Part shown: in pieces, positions 39,551 through 53,992 of the stretch
Position numbering within the stretch: the first letter of the stretch is position 1
Layout: each line of letters starts with the position of its first letter
Source of the DNA: Glycine soja
Taxonomy: Eukaryota > Streptophyta > Magnoliopsida > Fabales > Fabaceae
Reading direction: 5' to 3'
Length of the DNA: 64,000 nucleotides
Assembly (NCBI RefSeq): GCF_004193775.1
Contig: NC_041016.1
Location: 9,697,395 to 9,761,394, forward strand
The notes under the pieces: generated by a model
Databases searched by the model: none
What the model was told of the DNA's origin: nothing
Seen by the model: only the letters and a program-made list of their open reading frames with translations
Position numbers and translations under genes: made by a program

Positions 39551-42500
39551 CAGAATTTGGATTCTTGTATCCATAATTCAAAAAGATTTTGTAATTATAT
39601 CGCCCAAGAATTGAAATAAACTTATGGTAGAGCTATGACAGTTGTTGTATGAGGTCTACTCAATGATGCTAGATGAAACCACATAATGGATTTGATGTCA
39701 TGTTTGAATTTGCGCTTTGATGATTTGAGAAGATATCAGTAAACCGCAAAGCCAAGAGAGCAATTGGGAAACAAAATTGGGTATTATTCTTTCATGTTAA
39801 TGGTTCAGAGCTACAATCTTCATCACATATGGATTTGTCAACTTCAGGTTAAGGGTCTATAAGTCTATTGATTAATTCTAGTCCCGGACCAATTTTGTCA
39901 CTTTTTTTCTTTGGTTGTCCAAATAAAATTACATGGACTTGTATGCTGATCAATTAGAAAATGTAGTACACAAATATGAGACTTGAATTTATGCAGCATT
40001 CAGTGTTGACATGCATTTAATATTTATTCTATGCAGGACATGTATACCTTATATGTGGAATTCATGATATTTTCCCAGTTGTAAGGGAAAAACTTCATTC
40101 CATTTCACCCAACAGATCCTAATATAAAACATTAAATTTTGAACCTAGAATCCCAAAGTGATGTATGTAATGCACAACCAGCATATGGCAAGGTCCACGA
40201 AAATTGAAATCCAATTCTGTTCACTACTGTCCAAATTAAGCATTAGAGAGAATGAAACTTCATATGCAGTTCAGACAAATGGGAATTTGTGAATATAATG
40301 TAGATTAGAGGTTGTCCAACATTTATAGGAATCCTGGAAAGCAATTTTTGCCTCTGTTTAATTATATCTTTTGATTGCTTTGGAGTATGCTATTCAATTG
40401 GATTTTTCACTCATTCATATAGTAAAATGATCAGAACCATTGATGAAGATCGAATGACTCATTTTATCTCAATAAACTATACTTAAAGCACACATTTGAG
40501 ATTTGAACCATTCAATTTTCATCCAACGGCTCTGATTCACTGACCGAATGAAAAATTCAACTATGCTCACATGCATATCCACACAATTTGCTTTGTTTCT
40601 TAACAGCATTTTCCATTAAATTTTAGTGGTGGACATAACTGTGTTGCTTTGATGACTATTGCTGTATAAAGGCATCATATGTTACCTATCAAAATGATTG
40701 AGTGGGGCTTGCTGTAGTTGAGAGTGATTCAATTCTATTTATATCTGCGAACATTGATCCTTCTGAAAACTTTTTTCCTTGTTAGTGGAAAGCGAAAATC
40801 ATTAATGTGTGGATATGCTCTTTGTTTTCTGTCCACACTCCACAAACAACAATAATAATGATGAACCCCAAAATACAAAGCATTCTCTGTGGATCCTATT
40901 AGTATTACATTTAACTATTAATAGTTGACTAGCTGTGTTGTACACGGTTATTTCCTCCGGTAGTTTATACAAGAAATAAATAATTAATTCACCAACACCA
41001 ATAAAAATAGTCAAGTTAGTTAATTTAATTAATAATATCATAAATCTAAATCTTATTTCAAAAACGTCAATACAAAATATCATAAAATATCATAGTTGTG
41101 AATCTTGGTCTAGTCATTAACCCGGTTGAGGTAGTGAGTCAATGGATTAGTGGTCTAACCGATGGGTCAGTAATTAGTCTGGCTTGACTCAGTATATATT
41201 AAAAATCTAAAATTATATATGTATTTATTATATATAAGTATATAATTAATATTATTTGTGTAAGAAAAGTTCATCTTTTTTGTAAAACTGACCAAGTCAG
41301 ACCGGTCTAACTATGATTTGATGACCTAACCGATTGGATTTGACTGAGTCACCCTGAGTCAATTGCGTGACTGATTCAATAATGAGACTGGTCTAGTTAG
41401 GTCATCGGATCCTGATTGGACCGGTCCACCAGACCGAGCCGAATCGATTTCACAACTATGCAAAATATTGATAATATTTTAATGACACTACACATGATTT
41501 AAGGGATGACGTTTTCTCCCCCAATAGATGTGTTTGTATTGTTAATAGGTGAATAAATGAGTCCACATACATGGAAAATGAATGGACATCTTTCACAATA
41601 AATTAAGGATATAAAAGACAAGTAATACATCTTAAAGTAAATTCATGTTTCTTATAATTAGGACCAAAATAATAGACTCACTTATTTCTTATAAAGACCA
41701 CACGAGGGAGTATTAACTAGTTAACCTTTGGTTTGAATTAATGGTTTTTTATTCAATTACAATTTATAATAAATAATTATTTTAACATATAAATTATATT
41801 ATAATTAAAAATTATACTAAAAGTATTTTAAATATATAAATTATATTTTTAATTTATAATAAATAATTTAAATTGTGATATAAAGTTAGTTTTGATTATT
41901 AATAATTTCTTCAAAATTGAAATTTAATTTAGAAATAGAGATAATACATGATAAATTAAAACAAAAGGAAGATTAAGAAGATAAAATGAGTGTAATCTTG
42001 AAAAATATTTTTTGATTGATAGTGATGGTAATGTGTGAAATGTACATTTAAAGGAAAGAAGATATCCTACATAATAGAGTGAGAAGATGAAAGTTTCATT
42101 AATCACTTATTCTAGTTTATAATAAAGAAATAAATTATTTGAGATTAGTCTTGTTTTTATATTATTATTAAGGGGAGAAGAGAAACATGAGTAAAGATAA
42201 AGAATCAGCACGATATATGGTGGTTTCAAACAATACTCTAACACAATTCTTTTTATTTAATGAAAGCTAAAGATCGTCACTTGAAGAGAAAATATTGCAT
42301 AAAATAATATAATATGCTATCTTCTATTGTGATGATGTTACCATGGAGATTTCAATCTTACAAAATTATTTAAAATTTTGCTAGTAGACGGTAGTTGGAC
42401 AAATCTCAAATGGCAACAAAAGAGAAGTCAGTAGAATTTTTTTAATGTAAAACAAAAAAAATGGTTAGCGAAGTTACTTCTAGCTGCTACCACGTTAGTA

Positions 42501-44900
42501 AGAACAATGCAAATAGATAGATAAACTGGGGTTGTTGAAAGATAATGATTAAAAAAAAAAAAAAAGTAAAACCAGAACAGTTTAAGAAAAGCAAAACAAA
42601 ATTATATTGAATCCCTTTTCATTTGATTGACTCAATGCATGACGCTACTTCCCATGGAGGTTAGACTAAAATGCATCACAAATTCAAAGCTCAAAATGAA
42701 AAATATTAGAAGAGCATCAATAAGTGGAAGTTGCAGTCTTTCATGGTGCCGACACTTTCGGTTTCTATAAATATTCCCTAAAACAATGTTGTAATTTGCG
42801 GTTTTCATATTTCCACAACACAAGCCATATTTTGGCAACAATCAAAATGTGAACAAAAATCTGCACATGTTTTTCTTTTAGGAAAAAAAATCTGCATATG
42901 GTTAAACAAGCCATATGTTGCCGTTTCATCCTCATGATAGTCGAATATTTAGTAAATGATACCTACATGATTTTGTTGTATTTAAGTGTATTTTTTTTCT
43001 CCATCTTCAATGTTTCTGATTATAGACAATTAGGACCCAACTGCGAAAATGATGAACAATCGACAGTATTTCCCCCCAATAATCGCTCCTAGCTACATCT
43101 CATGAAAATGTTGGTGAGACATAATTGTTTGATAAATTATAGTATGATAGTGCACTAATAAGTCAAATATCTCCCAATAAATGATCAAGATCACAAATGG
43201 TTCAGTACTACTCCATGCTTAATCTTTTTTATTATTATTAAGAAACACTGTAATAGCCTACAGAGAGCAAAAAAAAAAAAAAACACATAGCGGGCACGCT
43301 ACTTATTTAGGTCGAAATTATAAAATATTAGTCAGAGTACATGTTCAACCATATTGTAAAAATGTTTAAAAATTACCCCCAAAAGAATATATCAGTAATG
43401 TACTTACTCCTATTCTTTTTACACTAAAATTTATTTCTTATGAAAAAAGACGTAATGCTGATTTTTCGTCGGTGCAATGTTTTTCTTGCTTCTATTATTG
43501 TACGAGAAAACAATATTTGTGTGTTTGATATTGGGAAAAACTTATTATAACTCACTTTATATAAATTCAAATATTAAATATAAAAAAAATCCTAATTTCA
43601 CAATAATTCAGTTTATCTGGTACAATATATAATAAACCTTTTTGAAAAATGACAGAGAAGGAAGCGATAATCACGCGCGTACGAGTGGCCAACCAAGCAA
43701 CTTATATTCAGTTATTCACATGCTACTGCATCACATGTACTTCACGCGTACAATAAAATAATTAATTTTACTATTACTATGAACTTAGTGACATTCTCTT
43801 CAAAAAAAATAAAAAATTAACTTAGTGACATGTATTCTTCCTTACCACTATAATAACTTGCTTGGATTCTTTCATGAAAAAATTATTTCTTCCTTTCTAT
43901 AACTTATAAATAATGTTACTTTATTCAATTAAAAATTATATTTATAATTTTTATTTTTACTATCTTAAATATTTTTTATATACTCTTTTTGTTAAGAGTA
44001 AATAGGATATAAAAAGTGTAACTGTTAAATTATTATTACTATTATCTAATTACAAATTATGTATAATAAATTTATTACTTATTATAAAATTATTTTAAAA
44101 ACTAACGATAATTTTAATTGGTTGATAATTTACCGAGCATAAAAAATAAATTCTTTTTTTAATAATTTTTTAATTACTTTTATAGACATCCTACTATTTT
44201 AAATTTTGATAGAATTTTTATCTTTAAAATTAATATAAATCACTATTTTTTTACTGGAATATAAATTACTATTTTAAAATCACACTTAAAAAAAATTATA
44301 AAAAAATTCAATAAATATAACCTTTATATAATTTATATTTATTGATTATTTTAACAATTAATTTTAATCTATTACCACTAAAGATGGTCTAACCAATAAA
44401 CCTTTAATTCTGTATAAAAAAAAAAACTAACAAACCTTTAATTGTTACTCTGTTATTACTACTATAAATTTCAAGTTTTTTTTTTTTTTTGACAAGAGAC
44501 TATAATTTTCAAGTTAACTTATGCTTTTCATGCTTTCGTATAAGTTCTAAATTAACTTATCGGTTAGTAATTTTATCAAATGTACTAATCTACATCAAAT
44601 TACTAGTATTAATTTGCACTAAAGTTCATTTATGACTAAGATATCTAGATTTGCCCGTTTTCTTTCTTCTTTCTAACGATATTACATAAATCATTGTTTT
44701 TTGGAGAAAAAAAAGTTGGCGTTTGCAAATAGTGACACACCAATGTTACACACATACACACAGAGAAGGACTCGTTCGTTTCTTCGTTCTTCTTTTCTTT
44801 TCTCTCTTCCTCCTTTTTCTCGTCCATTGGTTAAGTTCTTCTTCTTCTTCTCATTCTCTCTCTCTCCGAACATGCATATGCAATCTTTGAGAGAAGGGTA
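39551..44900. other. Intergenic DNA before GAUT4
   Basis: This AT-rich stretch has no recognised gene. It holds the hAT MITE at 41091-41460. A possible lone Stowaway end (ACGAGGGAGTA near 41704) has no clear partner. From about 44740 the CT-rich sequence is likely GAUT4 promoter and 5' UTR. Confidence 0.55.
41091..41460. mobile_element. hAT-type MITE with 8-bp target-site duplication
   Basis: The termini are CATAGTTGTGAA and TTCACAACTATG, a perfect 12-bp inverted repeat. Flanking octamers are TAAAATAT (41083-41090) and CAAAATAT (41461-41468), 7 of 8 identical, as expected of a hAT target duplication. The 370-bp interior is relatively GC-rich with repeated GACCGGTC/ACCGGT words and has no open frame. 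Ends and duplication are intact enough to suggest moderate age. Confidence 0.75.
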
Positions 44901-45143
44901 GAAGTCATTAAAGGAAAAAAAATCGCAGTACAAGAAAGCGCGTTTTTCTTCCCTCTGTTAATGTAACGGCTTTTCTCCTTAACGCTTAGAGATTGTTTCC
45001 AACATACGCTGAGGGAAAAGAGAAAGTGGGTCTTCTTTTCTTCTCAGAAATTTCCTTCTTGTCTCCAATCTCTTCGTTTTCTTCATCTCTGTCCAAAGGG
45101 TCTCGTGTAGTGTTTTTTTGTCTTCTTTTTCTGGCTCTAGAAC

Positions 45144-48100
45144 ATGGTGGCAGTGAGAAACATTGTGCTGCTGTTGCTGTGCGTTACTGTTGTGGCTCCG
45201 ATTGTGCTCTACACTGATCGCCTTGGCACCTTTGAGTCCCCTTCAAGTGAGTTTCAATTACTTGTCTTTATTCAAATTCATTTGCTTTGGCTATTGGCTA
45301 ATGGTTTTGGTTTCTTTTTGTTGGTTCTTGCAATGCATTCTGCAGACAAACAGGAGTTTATTGAAGATGTCACTGCTTTTGTAAGTGCTGATCTTGAATG
45401 ATTCTTCAGTTCTTTTAGTAAAGGTTGAGAGAGACAGAGAGAGAGAGACAGAGAGACAGAGAGAGATGTTTGAGTTTCTGAATCTTCTTTTGTTTTGTTG
45501 TTTCAGACATTCAGTGCAGCCGACTCTAGCCACTTGAATCTGTTACCCCAGGTGTGGTTTTATAGTTCTCTTCTTTTTCCTTTTTTTTTTTTTTCTAATT
45601 GTTGAATCTGTGACAATTGTTATTTTTGCTGAAATGTCTCTTTTTGCAAACAGGAAACTTCAACGGCTGTTAAAGAACCCGTTAGGGCTGTGTATACTGA
45701 GGAGGATTCAACTAACAGAAGGAATTTGCCTCAAGGTATTTGGTTTGGGGGGAGTGAGATTTTTGGTCTTATGACTCGTATTTTTTGGGGGTTTTGTTTG
45801 TTTGTTTGTTTTTCTTTTTTTTTTCTCATTGATATTTAGTTAATCTAATTGTCATGTTGAACTAGGCTTGCAATTGGTGGAATCAAGGGAGCATGTGTCT
45901 GCCAGGATGTTGTCGACTACAACTGAGGAAGATCAGACTAAAAATGAGAACCCCATTAAACTGGTGACTGATGGAATTAAGCAAGGAAATCAAGGTGATG
46001 CATCTGGGGAAAATGTAAATAGGGAAGATGCTATTGATGTTGATGACAATGATGGGAAACTTGCTAAATCTACTAGTGCTTCTACTCAAGAGCCTCAACT
46101 TAAGGTAGGTTATATATTGTCCTCTTGTTTTACAACCTCACTGTTGTGCCAAGGCTAACCCTTTACTATGTACATTGATAGTTCTGACATAATTTGATTT
46201 CAATTGCAAACAAAAATTGGTAAGTTGGTAGCTTGTTAAATAAATCCCTTGTTGATTTAAATATATATAGGTTTATGTCTCCAGATGTAGACACGTTTTT
46301 AGACCAGACTTGTGCATTTGTAGCATAGGACATGAAACAAATTTATGCAGGGGTGATGCAATCATGTTCTGTGCAAATACAACATCATATTCATGTTGAA
46401 TTGGTGTAATACGGTACCTTTTCCTTTTTCAGTCAAGGAAAGGGAACAAATAAGTTGCTAGTATAGCTATAATAGCATTGCCTGTGTAACATTCATTACT
46501 ACATTTTTCCAACTCCATTTTTCAGAAAATTAATGATTCTAATGAAGGAAAACCAACCTCAATGCATATTGAGATTTTTATTTGTTTCACATTTGATGCA
46601 TCTTTTTCATTCCGCCATGCAGGAGCAACAACAAGCCACAGAAACTTCTAGCAATATAAACCATAAAGGTTCTGGATTGTCTGAAACCAATAAGCAGAAT
46701 GATCAACCACCATCTGATGCTCGGGTAAAGCAGTTAAAAGATCAGCTTATCCAAGCTAAGGTCTATCTTTCACTTCCAGTTGTAAAATCCAATCCTCATC
46801 TCACTCGGGAGCTTCGTTTACGGGTAAAAGAAGTTTCACGAACACTTGGAGATGCAAGCAAAGATTCTGATTTACCTAAGAAGTATGTTCACCTTTAAGA
46901 ATTTTGTTGTATCTGTCTTCATGTTTCCCTGTTATGTTATGATTCTCGAGCTTGTACTTTCCTCATTAAGTTTTTCTTGCTACTAGTATTAGCATAATGA
47001 ATAGCTTAATTTCTGCTCTGAGGTACATATTTGTTCAGTCTTAATCTATATTTGTGCTAATGGTAGTGCAAATGAGAGAATGAGGGCGATGGAGCAGACA
47101 CTGATGAAAGGAAAGCAAGCTCAAGATGATTGTGCTGCTGTTGTGAAGAAGCTTAGGGCTATGCTCCACTCGACAGAGGAGCAGCTTCATGTTCTCAAGA
47201 AGCAGACTTTGTTCTTAACACAATTGACAGCAAAAACACTGCCCAAAGGTCTTCATTGTCTTCCATTGCGCCTTACTACTGAGTATCATAACATGAATTC
47301 TTCTCGGCAACAATTCCCCAATCAAGAGAATTTAGAAGACCCCCATTTATACCATTATGCCATATTTTCAGACAACATATTAGCAACAGCTGTTGTTGTG
47401 AACTCAACTGTTTACAATACTAAGGTAATCTTTACACTTTGAGAATTTTCTTGACATTTTTTTGGCTGTCAAGATCATTGAGAAACATCAAAGAAATTTG
47501 GTATGGCTGTTCTATTTCATTTTTGGCCTGATTTTTTAAATATTTAATAAAACAAAAAATAAAGCAACTTAAAACATTGATATCATTGATGCAGATGTTA
47601 CTTTTATTTCCTATTGACACCACTTGCTATAATGATATTATTTTAATTAATTTGCAGGATGCCTCAAAACATGTTTTCCACATTGTTACTGATAGACTCA
47701 ATTATGCAGCGATGAGGATGTGGTTTTTGGGGAATCCACCAGGCAAGGCAACCATTCAAGTTCAAAACATTGAAGACTTTACATGGTTGAATGCAAGTTA
47801 CAGTCCCGTTCTTAAACAGTTGGGTTCCCAATCCATGATTGATTATTACTTCAAGGCTCATCGAGCAGCCTCTGATTCAAATCTGAAGTTTCGGAATCCA
47901 AAGTATTTGTCTATCTTGAACCACCTCCGATTCTATCTGCCTGAGATCTTTCCAAAGCTCAACAAAGTGTTGTTTTTGGATGATGATATAGTTGTGCAGA
48001 AGGATCTGACTGATCTGTGGTCAATTGATTTGAAAGGCAACGTAAATGGTGCTGTAGAAACTTGTGGAGAAAGTTTTCACCGATTTGATCGCTATCTCAA

Positions 48101-48916
48101 CTTCTCAAATCCTCTTATTGCGAAGAATTTTGACCCACATGCTTGTGGGTGGGCATATGGTATGAATGTCTTTGATTTAGCAGAATGGAAGAGGCAAAAC
48201 ATCACAGGGGTGTACCACAACTGGCAGAATCTGGTATGTGATGCACTTTGGGTTACTTTTCGAGTAGTATCCCATGTGATTGTAGGTACATTAATCACAT
48301 GTAAGATTAGTAACAGATTTTATTAATTGAATTACAATTACTACTAAGATCCAGCTGATACCTAGAGTCATTTTTGGCAGTTGTTCTTAATGGTCCTAAG
48401 GAGGAAGTTGAGACATACTATCTTAAAATTTAGGAAATAGTAATGCGTTCAATGATATTTAATTGGGTTGTGAAAGATGCGAATGTATGGTTTGTTGTGC
48501 TTTTTTTTAAGGTTATATTCATTATCAATGCATTCAAATTGCATTTAGATTGCCATTAGTCCATCCTGTTTTTCAAATGTTTTGTTTCTTTGGGTTTTAA
48601 ATCTGAACTGATTTTCTTTTCTAATTAAACTGAAATGCAGAATCATGATAGACAACTATGGAAGTTAGGAACACTGCCACCGGGTCTCATAACATTCTGG
48701 AAACGCACTTTCCCTCTGAACCGATCTTGGCACATCTTAGGTCTTGGCTACAACCCCAATGTCAACCAAAGAGATATCGAGCAGTCTGCTGTTGTACACT
48801 ATAATGGGAACATGAAACCTTGGCTTGAGATAAGTATTCCCAAGTTCCGAAGTTACTGGACGAAGTATGTTGACTACGATCATGTGTATTTGAGAGAATG
48901 CAACATCAATCCGTAG
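45144..48916 (+). CDS. GAUT4: GAUT4 galacturonosyltransferase (GT8)
   Basis: Nine exons: 45144-45246, 45346-45380, 45507-45551, 45654-45735, 45866-46104, 46623-46882, 47067-47424, 47658-48233 and 48641-48916, all GT-AG. They join to 657 aa; Arabidopsis GAUT4 is 616. A type II membrane anchor lies at about residues 5-25 (IVLLLLCVTVVAPIVLY), then a variable stem, a helical segment (RVKQLKDQLIQAKVYLSLP) and the GT8 domain from about 340. The metal-binding motif is FLDDDIVVQKDL. The HYNGNMKPW motif and the family C-terminus HVYLRECNINP are present. GAUT enzymes add galacturonic acid from UDP-GalA to pectin homogalacturonan in the Golgi. The extra length is in the stem, which usually varies. The start opens the conserved N-terminus before the anchor. 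Confidence 0.95.
45426..45467. repeat. GA-rich microsatellite in GAUT4 intron 2
   Basis: Interrupted GAGA/GACA repeat of about 42 bp, intronic, close to the acceptor of exon 3. Confidence 0.9.
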
Positions 48917-51349
48917 ATAGGTCGTTTTTGTACGTTTAACCATTGAAGTTTTCTTAGCATTTGCTTAGTTGTGGTGCACCTTTTAGGTCTGCAATTCCAT
49001 CTGAGTAGGGCTTCTATATTTTTTAAAGCTTTACAATTCCTTTTGTATACGTGTTCCTGTTTTTACATTGTTATTTTTTGGACTTGCAACCCTTGATCAC
49101 AAACCTGCAGAGAATGCTAACTGTACTTGTAAATGAAATGAAGAGGCTAGTTCTTTTTTCTGTGTGTTCTTTGGCCATGTGTTTTGGTTTGTATTTGTAC
49201 CCTTCCCCTGCCTCCTTTTTCAAAACATCTCGTCCTTTAGTCTTCTTTTTGTTTCTTGTACATGTTTCGATTAAAGTTGACACTATTCAAAAGTATCTAG
49301 CTAGTATAACCCTGTGTAGAGTGTTACTCTTTTGCTACATGTAATAATACAATACCTTGTGCAATTTATTAAATTTAACCCATCATTAATCCATTCTTGA
49401 ATTTGTTTCTTTTTCTTATTGACATATAGCAATCAAATACCCTGGTTATCATTTCATTTTAAATGGGTTTTAGTACCCTCAATTTCAACCTTCTTACTTG
49501 TCTACAACTTAATATCCTTCTTCCTTTTTGGGAAGGGAAAAGTGGTAAAGTAAAGCTTAAATAAAGAGTCAATAGGTCTAAAAAATGCTTTTTATTTTTA
49601 CTTTCAATTACAAAAAAGTTTATATAGGAAACAAGGAAGATATTTTTTTATTGTTTTCTATTTTCATTTCATTTTATACAAATTTTTAAAAACAAGAAAT
49701 GAAATAAAGTAATGTAGCATTTTTGTAATTAAAAGCAAAAGCAGAAAACATTTTCTCAATCCAAACAATCTCCAGGGATTCCCATTTTTTACTTAGTAGA
49801 TGTAACTCTAGCAGCTAAAGCTGTTTTATTTTGTTTGGTGGGTTATCCAGCTAAGAGTTTTATACTTTATAGTGTGGAGGATAAAAAAGGCAAAGTTGTT
49901 GAATATAATAATCATAGGAGGTTGGCTCCACCGACAATGTAATGTCTATGTTTGGTGTGGGTTGGTTAGTGCCCCTTCACTTTTTCAGTATCATGTTTCT
50001 GATCTTTCTTTTGTTTTTAAGTGGCAAGTAGAGTATGGGCAGGTAATGGTTAAGAAATGTTGCTATATATATAGTCATAAACGGAGGAGGAAAGTAGAAG
50101 TACTAAGTATGATCAAGTTTGCATGCTATGATTTTTTTGAAATCTAACCGTTAAAATCTATTATTCTTTATTTAGTTATTAATTTTAAAAGAATAATTTT
50201 TTATTTAATTATTAATTTTATTGAAATCTAACCGTTAAAATTAGTTATTCACTATATCATTAGATTTTAAAAAATATGATGAGTATAGATAAGAAATCAA
50301 AATAAGTTGATTTCTTCACATTTTATTTATGAATATAAGATGGAAGTGGGTCTGATGGAGAGAAGAATGCATCAAAATAATGTTCATGTGGATAACACCA
50401 TAACGAATTTTGGCAGGGCCCCATTTACAGATCTGTCACCCAATAAGGACATGCATAGAGATGATGATAAATCAGCACAACAACAACAACTAGTATCTTT
50501 TAATTTAAAGAATCAACGAACGCTTTTGTTTTCACGTGGTGGTGGAACCCATTGTGTTTATTTTATTGACGAGTTTTTTTTTTTTTTATATGTTTCTGTG
50601 TCTGGAGGGTGGTTTCTCATTGTGATCACGTGCACTGACTTATCTTGAGACATGAGTCTGTTTCCATAGGGGGAATGGGCTATTCTTGAGAAAATGATAA
50701 TACAAGTCACAATAGCCCAAAAGTGTGAACTGTGTCTGATTTGTGAAGATAATCGATCAGGAAAAATGTGGAGTAGAGAAAAGTATTGTTAGAGACTTTG
50801 GAGCAAAAATACAATTGCTTTAAATTTTCTTAACTTGCCCATGTACAGGTGCAGGGTATATATTAATTGGCTTCTCTTGAGTGAGGAAACTTGTTGAGTA
50901 AGAAAGTGGAACTTTTGTTCATTACTGATTTGAAATGAATTAATATTTTAGTTCTCATTTTATAAATCTCTTCATTTTAGAGGGGTTATGAGTTATGACA
51001 TATCATCACTAAGGCTCAATTGGAAACTAATGACAATTAATTCCTGGTGACTTGTTGGAAGTACAAAATGCAAATAACTTGGCGGATTCATAAATCATAA
51101 ACTTGATGTAAACAAATGAACTTTGAAATATTAAATTAATGGCCAGTGAGATATATTGGTAGCAAAAATGATGGTGATAGCAAACTTAGTGGTTGTTGTG
51201 ACTCCCTCTATCTCGATTATATATATATATATATATATAATAAAATATATAAAAATATGGAATTACATAAAATAAGATTTTATTCAATAAATATAAAAAA
51301 GTTCAAGTGGATAAAATATTCACATTCCTTTCACTATTACAAATAAAAC
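48917..51349. other. GAUT4 3' flank and intergenic DNA
   Basis: The GAUT4 3' UTR probably ends within the first 400 bp. A repeated word (GAAATCTAACCGTTAAAAT at 50139 and 50222) and a 22-bp (AT)n tract at 51218-51239 are present. No gene is recognised. Confidence 0.5.
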
Positions 51350-53439
51350 TGTTAGAAATATTTTTGGCTCAAAACATCATGCATTTAAAATAAAAGTTCA
51401 TGTCCCAATATCACATCCTATCAAAACATTGTGTCCCGACGTCCTCAACACAAGGTTCTTTAAAATAATCCACTTAGTCATTTGCTTCCACAAACATAAG
51501 GTTCGAGATCATTACAGGATCCAAACATAAACAACACACGGGGAGTGAGTTATCACATTTCTAATCAATGGAGAGAAACAGAACAACATGTAGATATACA
51601 TATCACATAAATGAAATACAACTTACTTAAACACATCTGAGTCATTCCACCACTTGTCGCGTAACATCACATCTCAACACAACACGTTTCATTCATTTTC
51701 ACATCATTCATGTACTCAAGGATCAAAACACAATATCACTTAATCAATCAAAATCGATCAATACACAAGTGTTATACAACAAATTAAGACTCAATCCTAT
51801 ATGCAATATGACACCATGTTAGTGAAAAACTTCGTTAGGTTCCTAGGAGTACATGACAAGACAGACCACACACTAGTAAGTTAGGTCACTCTCACTAGGT
51901 AAAATCATAGGGAGAACAGTTAGAATCACGCTGCTTTGCAAGAATGCTCTAACTATATGGGATCGGTACAGACTTAAAGAAACACTCAAACCGGGTGTGT
52001 TTACCTCCAAGGCCTAGACTCCGAAGAGTCTGTCAGGGTCTCTCCCTCCTGATCCAGGTCCAACCCAGAAAACATTTTAGCACGCAAACTCTATCTATGA
52101 ACTATACAAGACACACGACTCCTCAATTGTTTTCAAAATAATTTTATCTCGTCGCACCTCAAAGTGATTCAACTCGTCGGGTTCCCACAGTGGATCCTAT
52201 CACAATATTCGTCGCGCAAAAGTTTATTGCCCTTAAAGGGTCTTACAATTGTCTGATTGCATAGTTCATCGCTCATAAATCAATACATACAATATCTCAA
52301 TACACATGTGTCTCACAATTCATCATAGGTTCAATTTGTCACTCATTCACAATTTCAATCACATTTTAATGATTTCAATATAACAATTTATCATGCTAAT
52401 CTAGTAAATCTTGTCCAAAATATAAATAATTTATACAAAAATGTTTCTCACAACATGGGGAGTAAAACCCCTCAAACAATTTCACATAATCATATAAAAA
52501 TCAAGGAATCAAAATCATAGATTAAAAACACGAAAACACCAAAAGCACTCAATTTATCAACCAATTCATAATAGAACATCAATTGATTCGTCAAACACAA
52601 AAATATCATAATTATAAACATAAAGGAAAAATTATAATTCAACAAACATTCCAAAATAAACTCCAATATAATCCTCTAAGGATCCCTATACATGTTCATT
52701 ATAACCCCGATTGCGATAAACTCATCCCTTACCTCTAAGCACACTCACGTGCGTAGTTCGGTAGTGATAGCGGCATCTATAGTGGTTTCCTAAGATTCCT
52801 CAAATTTTTTCTTTAGTTGCTCTGCTAGGGTTTCCAAGCCTTAGAGAGAAGGAGAAGAAATTGGAGCCTTCAATTCATTGTCTTCGCGCGAGATGAATTT
52901 ATCTCTCTTGAAACATTATTTCAAAAATCCGAACGGTAAGAATGTGAGAAAATGAGTACCAAAGTCGGTGAGCAAATTTCACAACGATCCAACAGTTAAC
53001 GAGTCCAAGATAGTAATTTTACTGAGACAAGTTTGGGTGGATGCAAAAAAAAAAGCTTCATTTCTCTTATCATAGACATTATTTCACAAATCCCAATGGT
53101 GGAGATGTGAGAAATTGAGTTTCAAACCTAGTGTTCAAATTACACGATGATCCAACAATTAACAAATTTGATATCGTAGCCTACTATTTACTCTATTCTT
53201 TTTTTTTTATTTTATAAAAATAAACTTTATTTTACTCTTTATCAAATGAATAAATATAACATTTTTTTATTTCTTAAAAATAAATATTTATTTTATTTAC
53301 CTTAAAAATATCATTTTAATTAATAAAATTATTTATCCTTATTTATTTAATTACAAAAATTTTATTATTTTCCTAAAATTCTATTTATTTTTTAAATAAA
53401 ATTATTTTTAATTTATTTTACAAAAAATGAGGTGTTACA
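51350..53439 (-). mobile_element. Solo-LTR-like element, about 2.1 kb
   Basis: The stretch starts TGTTAGAAAT and ends GGTGTTACA, so on the minus strand it begins TGTAACACC and ends TAACA, the TG...CA form of plant LTRs. Composition differs sharply from its neighbours and there is no coding capacity. TGTAACACC is a common start of legume Ty3/gypsy-type LTRs. No matching 5-bp flanks are visible, so it is old or the ends are misplaced. Confidence 0.5.
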
Positions 53440-53992
53440 TTTGTGGTAGTGGGGTATCACCACCATCACCTCTCTCATGCTAGTGCTATCGCTATCATTA
53501 GTGTCGTCGAAGTTACTGTCACTCTATCACTACCAGTATCACCACTATTTAAGTGAATTTTTAATCAAGTCTTTTAATCTCAACCTTCTATTTTAATTTT
53601 GATTGAAATTTATCATTTTTATTCTCACCAAAAAAAGTCATTTCACATAATATGTTGCATTTGATCCTATATATAAGAAACAATTATTTAATTCATCAAG
53701 ACCAATAAAAGTAATTAGATTAGTTGATTAGTCAAATTTAATTTTATTACAAGATTACCTATGACATTAAATGATTTAAGATATGATTATTTTTCAAAAG
53801 ATAATTTTTCAACCAATGAGTATGTCTTGTTTTATTGATAACTCAATAAATACACTAACTTTCGAGGGAAAAAAAACAATCATTAAGAATAAAAAAGAAA
53901 TTTAATAATAAAGTAGTTCTATATTTTTTATAATTAATTAAGATAAAAAATATTGTCTTTTGTTTTTTATATATAGGACCAAAAGTAATATA

